Shown here one piece after another: positions 28,587 to 33,229 of a DNA stretch of 33,229 nucleotides; the stretch's first letter is position 1, and every line of letters begins with the position of its first letter. The notes under the pieces were generated by a model that was not told the origin of the DNA, did no database searches, and was given only the letters and a program-made list of their open reading frames with translations. The stretch is taken from the NCBI GenBank assembly GCA_002869635.1, contig PKUF01000007.1, positions 16,636-49,864 of the forward strand, read 5' to 3'. The position numbers and the translations under genes were made by a program. Source of the stretch: Desulfuromonas sp. (GTDB lineage Bacteria; Desulfobacterota; Desulfuromonadia; Desulfuromonadales; BM515).

Positions 28587-28814
28587 TATGCACGGATTGA
28601 AGCACGGAGGGCTCACACAGCGGGTCGCCTACAGGCCACCACTTCCTCTTCGCCACCGCAATGGCCGTCAACGCCTCGTATCCGCCGCAAGGCTCCCTCG
28701 AGACGAGAAAGTTCACGGTAGGTTTCCTTGCTTCACACCCTGTTTCGTCTACATCATCCGCCCTCTTTTCACAACAGGCGGGAATCGGTATCCATTTAAC
28801 CAAGGGAAGGCGCA

Positions 28815-30539
28815 ATGTCTAAAAAAGCAATCAAACCTTCACTGATCAACCCGTTCCACCCCCCAGAAAAGGTGGAATTTACTATCCCCGGGGAGATCTC
28901 CCGCACCACCGGCCCCTACGAAGAAGCGATGAAGGAAGGACACGACCTCATTCATCGTCCGATTCGTTCGGTCAGCGTGGCCCAGATTGAAAAACAACAC
29001 TTCAAAAAGCGGATGACCGTCTGGGAACGGATCAAAGTTCTCACCGACAACGACCCGAACATCCTCTTCCAGAACTGGGGGAAAAATCTCGACGGGGCCT
29101 CTTTGGTCACCGGCATCCTCAATGTCAACGGTCGCGACATCGCCCTTTACGGCCACGACTTTACCGTTCGCGCCGGCTCCATTGACGCCACCAACGGCAG
29201 CAAGCTCGCCAAACTTTTCAACATGGCCGGCGAAAAAGGGATCCCCGTCATCGGCATGAACGACTCGGCTGGCGCCTTCGTTCCCGCCGGGGTCGGCGGA
29301 CTCGACGGCTACGCTGAGGCCTTCACCGCCCTACGCAAGATCAGCGGGGTTGTCCCCTCGATCATGTGCATGTTCGGCTTCAACGCCGGCGGAGGCTCCT
29401 ACCTGCCGCGTCAGGGCTCTTTCGTCATCCAGCCGGCGGAGACCTTTTTCGGCCTGACCGGTCCCGGCGTCGTCAAGTCGGTTCTCGGTGAGGATATCAC
29501 CCCCGAGGAGCTCGGCGGACCGAAGGTTCACGGTGCCACCGGCGTCGCCGACCTTACCGTTGAAGACGAGACCGCGGCACTACGTAGTGCCCTGCATCTG
29601 CTTAGCTACCTGCCGGACAACAACGGCGTCGGTGCCCCCTTCCTGCCGACCAGCGATCCTCTGGAGCGCAAGACCTGGGAGATCAACACCCTGCTGAAAA
29701 AGGCCTTCAACTCGCCGACCGGGTTCAACACCCCCTTCGACGTTTCGATTATCATTCAGCAGATCTGCGATCACGGCGATTACTTCGAGCTGCAGCCGGA
29801 GCGCGCCCGCGAGGCGGTCACCGCCTTCGGACGCCTTGGCGGTCACGTTGTCGGCTTTGTCGCCAACAACTCGGCAGTCGCCTCGGGTCAGATCGACTGC
29901 GATTCGGCCCTCAAGATCTCCCGCTTCGTCCGCTTCTGCAATATCTACAACATCCCCCTGATTTTCATGGAGGACACCACCGGCTTCCTTCCCGGCCGAG
30001 AGCAGGAAGCCCGCGGCATCGTTCAGGCGGGTCGTTCGATGCTCGACTCCATCGTCGATGTCCGCACCCCGCGTATCCTGCTCATTCTGCGTAACGCCTT
30101 CGGCGGCGCCTACGCCTCGTACAACAACTACCCCACCGGTGCCGACCTCGTTCTCGCCCTGCCGACCACTCGCCTCGCCGTTATGGGCCCGGCCGGCAAA
30201 GAGTTTGTCTACAAAGACGAGCTGCGTAAGCTGCGTGCGACGGTCCCCGGGATGGTCAAGAGCGGCACAGAAGAGCGCGTCAAAGCCGGGATGGAAGGGG
30301 ACCTGGCGAAAAAGGATGCCGAGAAGGAAGCCGCCGAGTGGCTGCGCCTGCAGGAGGCCGAGCTCAACCTGCGCTACGAAAAAGAGCTGATGAACCCGAG
30401 AGAGGGTCTTGCCCTCGGCTCTATCTCCTCCATTGTCATGCCGACCGACCTGCGCAAGGTCCTCGGTGAGAACGTCGCCTTCCTCATGCGCCATTACAAA
30501 GCGGGCCCGATGGCCGGTCCTCAGCGCGAGTTTCATTGA
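28815..30539 (+). CDS. Acyl-CoA carboxylase carboxyltransferase subunit (PccB/AccD family)
   Basis: [96 protein letters not shown]. Confidence 0.9.
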   Translation: MSKKAIKPSLINPFHPPEKVEFTIPGEISRTTGPYEEAMKEGHDLIHRPIRSVSVAQIEKQHFKKRMTVWERIKVLTDNDPNILFQNWGKNLDGASLVTGILNVNGRDIALYGHDFTVRAGSIDATNGSKLAKLFNMAGEKGIPVIGMNDSAGAFVPAGVGGLDGYAEAFTALRKISGVVPSIMCMFGFNAGGGSYLPRQGSFVIQPAETFFGLTGPGVVKSVLGEDITPEELGGPKVHGATGVADLTVEDETAALRSALHLLSYLPDNNGVGAPFLPTSDPLERKTWEINTLLKKAFNSPTGFNTPFDVSIIIQQICDHGDYFELQPERAREAVTAFGRLGGHVVGFVANNSAVASGQIDCDSALKISRFVRFCNIYNIPLIFMEDTTGFLPGREQEARGIVQAGRSMLDSIVDVRTPRILLILRNAFGGAYASYNNYPTGADLVLALPTTRLAVMGPAGKEFVYKDELRKLRATVPGMVKSGTEERVKAGMEGDLAKKDAEKEAAEWLRLQEAELNLRYEKELMNPREGLALGSISSIVMPTDLRKVLGENVAFLMRHYKAGPMAGPQREFH

Positions 30540-30598
30540 TCAGGCGAATTGATTGATCATCCTGTGAACTGAAAAGATTTCATCTGGAGATAAAGCCC

Positions 30599-33229
30599 AT
30601 GGCACAGACAGTAGACAATTACCAGAACAACCCCCTGATCCACCGTGACCGCCGCCTCGGCGCCGCCGCTTCCGCGTGGGTCAGCTCCTTTAGCTGCGTC
30701 GCCCTCAAGCCGCTCATCGTCTGCCGCGGACCGATCCGCCTCGAGGCGATGACCGTCTACGAGGAAATGGGGATCAGCCACTACGGCATCCTCCTCTCGG
30801 AGAAGGATTCCATCGTCTACCCCAATGCTCTTTCACCCGAACTGCGCAAGCTCACCGATTCGACTCGGGTCCATCGGGTTCCCGATTACACCGGAGCGAG
30901 CAAAGAAGAGCGTATTGAGCGGATCGGCCAGATCATCCAGATCGCCAAAGACAACGGCTACAACGCCATCTTCGCCGGTTACGGCTTTATGGCCGAGGAT
31001 GACGAGTTCGTCGCCGCCATTGAAGATGCCGGTCTGAATTTCGTCGGCCCCTGCTCTCACACCCAGCGCAGCGCCGGCAAGAAGGACGAGGCAAAGCGGA
31101 CCGCCCTTTCTGTCAACGTCTCGGTCACCCCCGGCATCGATAACGTCACCGCCCGCACCCTGCTCAAGAAGCATCCGACCCGCGAGTCGCTTCTCGCCCT
31201 GGTCGATGCCGAAGGAATCGCGGTTGATAAGAAGATCCTCGACAACACGTCGATTGAGCTTGCTGCACTGGCCGATGTCATCCTTTTCGCATCTTACGAA
31301 AAAGGGATCGACCTCTTTTCCATCGAAGAGCTCTGCGCTCAAGTCGAGACCGAGTGCGCCGACATGTTCAAGAACTACCCCGGTGCCCGCATCCGCCTCA
31401 AGGCGATCGGCGGCGGCGGTGGCAAAGGGCAGCGTATCCTCGGCGCTTCGCTTCTGACCAAGAAGACGCCGAGCGACGCCGATGTGGCTAAAGCGGCCGC
31501 CGACGCCCCCGGCCTGGTACGAGAGATTCTGCAGGAAGTCAAGGCAAACGGGATCGGTGACAACAAGAACGTTCTGGTCGAGCTCAACATTGAGCAAACC
31601 CGTCACAACGAGATCCAGCTCCTCGGCAACGGGCAGTGGTGTATCGCTCTTGGCGGCCGCGACTGCTCGTTACAGATGCACGAGCAGAAACTGCTTGAAA
31701 TTTCTGTCACCCAGGAAATGCTCGGCGAAGAGATCACCAAGGCCGAGCAAGCGGGCCTTAAGGATCAGGCGGCAGCGCTCGCCACCGACCTTGAGGTCCT
31801 CAAGCGGATGGAAGCCGAGTCAGAGCGCTTCGGTGAAGCGGTCGGCCTCGACTCGGCCTCGACCTTTGAGTGTATCGTCGATCGTGATCGCCATTACTTC
31901 ATGGAGGTCAACACCCGCATCCAGGTCGAGCATCGGGTCACCGAGCTCGTCTATGCCCTCAAGTTCACCAACCCCGAGGACCCTGAAGACTTCTTCATCG
32001 TTGAATCGTTGGTCGAGGCGATGGCACTGCTCGCCATGCACAAAGAGCGCCTCCCCCGGCCTGAGCGGATCGCCCGTTTCGGCGCTGGCGCCGAAGCTCG
32101 TCTCAACGCCACCGACTGCTCCCTCTCACCGAGCGCTGGCGGCGTCATCCGCTACTGGTCTCCCCCCATCGATGGTGAGATTCGAGACGATCAGGGGATT
32201 TGCATCTCCAACCCCGACACCGGCCTCTTCATGCGTTACACTTTGGCCGGGGCGTATGACTCGAACATCGCCCTTTTGCTGACCAAAGGAGAAACCCGTC
32301 TCAACAGCTATGACCACTTGGCCAAGGTCCTGCGTAAAACCACCCTGCGTGGCACTGATCTGGCGACCAACCTCGAGTTCCACTACGGCTTGGTCAACTG
32401 GTTCATCGGCCAAAACGTCATGGCGAAGCCGACGACCCGTTTCGTTGTCCCGTATCTGACCCTGGTCGGCAAACTCAAGGAAGAATCTCAGAAGCTTGAC
32501 ATCGTCTATGCCTTCCTCGCCATGAAGAAGCGTTATGCTGGCCTCTACAGCGACAACCCGGAAGGGGCCAAAGCGATTTCGGCCGTCCTTGACCGCAAAG
32601 GGACGCTGCTGACCCGTCCGATGGAGCGGCTGCTCAACGATCCGCACCTCCTCTCCGGCTGGCTCAGCCTCAACCGCAAGAACTTCCGCATCGAAAACGG
32701 AAAGATCGTCTGGCTGCGCAATCCCTTGGTCATTGTCGAAGAGACCTACGACTTTCTCAACATGAACTGGGATCCGTCCGTTCCGGCCGCCGAGGTTATT
32801 TGGTCGCACGACAATGAACTGCTCCAGGCGGCCCTTCAATTCTACGCCGACCTGCGTGACACCTTCGGTTTCGACAAGGACGAGTTCGTCAAGCTCAATT
32901 CCCTGCTCGAAAAAGAGAAGCCTCAAGGTGATTTCGACGCCGAAACGTGGGCCGACATTCGTGCCGCCCACCTCGGGTTTGAGGCTGGCAACGAGCTTCT
33001 CGGCCTCCTCTTTCTCATCGCTGAGAAGACCGAATTCTATGACTTCTGCGTCGAGAAGGATCTTGAGGTCACCATCCCGGCCTACCTCAACGACCCTGAA
33101 CTGCAAGCGAAAATGAAAAAGGTTCTCGTACCGCCTCCGGCAACCAAAGCCGACGAGATCGTTACCCCCGGCGGCGGGATGTACTACGGTCAGGAAGCGC
33201 CTGGAATGCCTCCCTTCGTCACCGAGGGG
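30599..33229 (+). CDS. Biotin carboxylase-type subunit, 3'-truncated by the window edge
   Basis: Open frame from the ATG at 30599 (MAQTVDNYQNNPLIHRDRRLGAAASAW) to the window end. Conserved BC motifs IFAGYGFMAEDDEF, KAIGGGGGKGQR, NEIQLLGNGQ, GGRDCSLQMHEQKLLE, FMEVNTRIQVEHRVTEL. The end (VTPGGGMYYGQEAPGMPPFVTEG) looks like the start of a biotinyl-type domain. Absent from the ORF track because no stop is in the window. Confidence 0.88.
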   Translation, partial: MAQTVDNYQNNPLIHRDRRLGAAASAWVSSFSCVALKPLIVCRGPIRLEAMTVYEEMGISHYGILLSEKDSIVYPNALSPELRKLTDSTRVHRVPDYTGASKEERIERIGQIIQIAKDNGYNAIFAGYGFMAEDDEFVAAIEDAGLNFVGPCSHTQRSAGKKDEAKRTALSVNVSVTPGIDNVTARTLLKKHPTRESLLALVDAEGIAVDKKILDNTSIELAALADVILFASYEKGIDLFSIEELCAQVETECADMFKNYPGARIRLKAIGGGGGKGQRILGASLLTKKTPSDADVAKAAADAPGLVREILQEVKANGIGDNKNVLVELNIEQTRHNEIQLLGNGQWCIALGGRDCSLQMHEQKLLEISVTQEMLGEEITKAEQAGLKDQAAALATDLEVLKRMEAESERFGEAVGLDSASTFECIVDRDRHYFMEVNTRIQVEHRVTELVYALKFTNPEDPEDFFIVESLVEAMALLAMHKERLPRPERIARFGAGAEARLNATDCSLSPSAGGVIRYWSPPIDGEIRDDQGICISNPDTGLFMRYTLAGAYDSNIALLLTKGETRLNSYDHLAKVLRKTTLRGTDLATNLEFHYGLVNWFIGQNVMAKPTTRFVVPYLTLVGKLKEESQKLDIVYAFLAMKKRYAGLYSDNPEGAKAISAVLDRKGTLLTRPMERLLNDPHLLSGWLSLNRKNFRIENGKIVWLRNPLVIVEETYDFLNMNWDPSVPAAEVIWSHDNELLQAALQFYADLRDTFGFDKDEFVKLNSLLEKEKPQGDFDAETWADIRAAHLGFEAGNELLGLLFLIAEKTEFYDFCVEKDLEVTIPAYLNDPELQAKMKKVLVPPPATKADEIVTPGGGMYYGQEAPGMPPFVTEG

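Noticed and set aside
28588-28845. 85-aa plus-strand ORF in the carboxylase leader
   Set aside because: No SD, out of frame and overlapping the carboxyltransferase start, low-complexity basic product.
29580-30536. 318-aa minus-strand ORF
   Set aside because: Antisense shadow of the carboxyltransferase gene.
32126-33106. 326-aa minus-strand ORF
   Set aside because: Shadow ORF opposite the biotin carboxylase frame; no family motifs, composition reflects the antisense codon bias of a GC-rich gene.

Overview
The window is a bacterial chromosomal segment, probably Desulfuromonas/Geobacter-like from its gene content (inference only). It is mostly housekeeping and central-metabolism genes. Plus strand: mutY (5'-truncated), a NarX-like histidine kinase and response regulator, hisC, a PlsC-type acyltransferase, RNase J, uppP, an FtsK/SpoIIIE translocase, a class I aminotransferase and gshA. 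Next come a minus-strand M3 oligoendopeptidase, plus-strand NapH-like and GAF proteins, and a minus-strand FG-GAP protein, porin and TlpA-like protein. A methylmalonyl-CoA block follows (epimerase, mutase large subunit, XRE-cupin regulator), then a class V aminotransferase, glmU-glmS, and a carboxyltransferase plus an unusual biotin carboxylase that runs off the window. No tRNA, rRNA, CRISPR array or mobile element was recognised. The two strongest unexplained signals are: (1) an unlisted 38-aa ORF at 9983-10099 with eight consecutive Ala codons, with its own promoter-like sequence and SD, followed by an intrinsic terminator just before an alanine-transaminase-like gene, which has the layout of a leader-peptide attenuator; (2) an identical 20-bp element (TAAAACTACTTTCTATTTTT) immediately downstream of the predicted -10 boxes of both the XRE-cupin regulator gene and the carboxylase operon, suggesting a shared regulatory circuit for acyl-CoA/propionyl-CoA metabolism.
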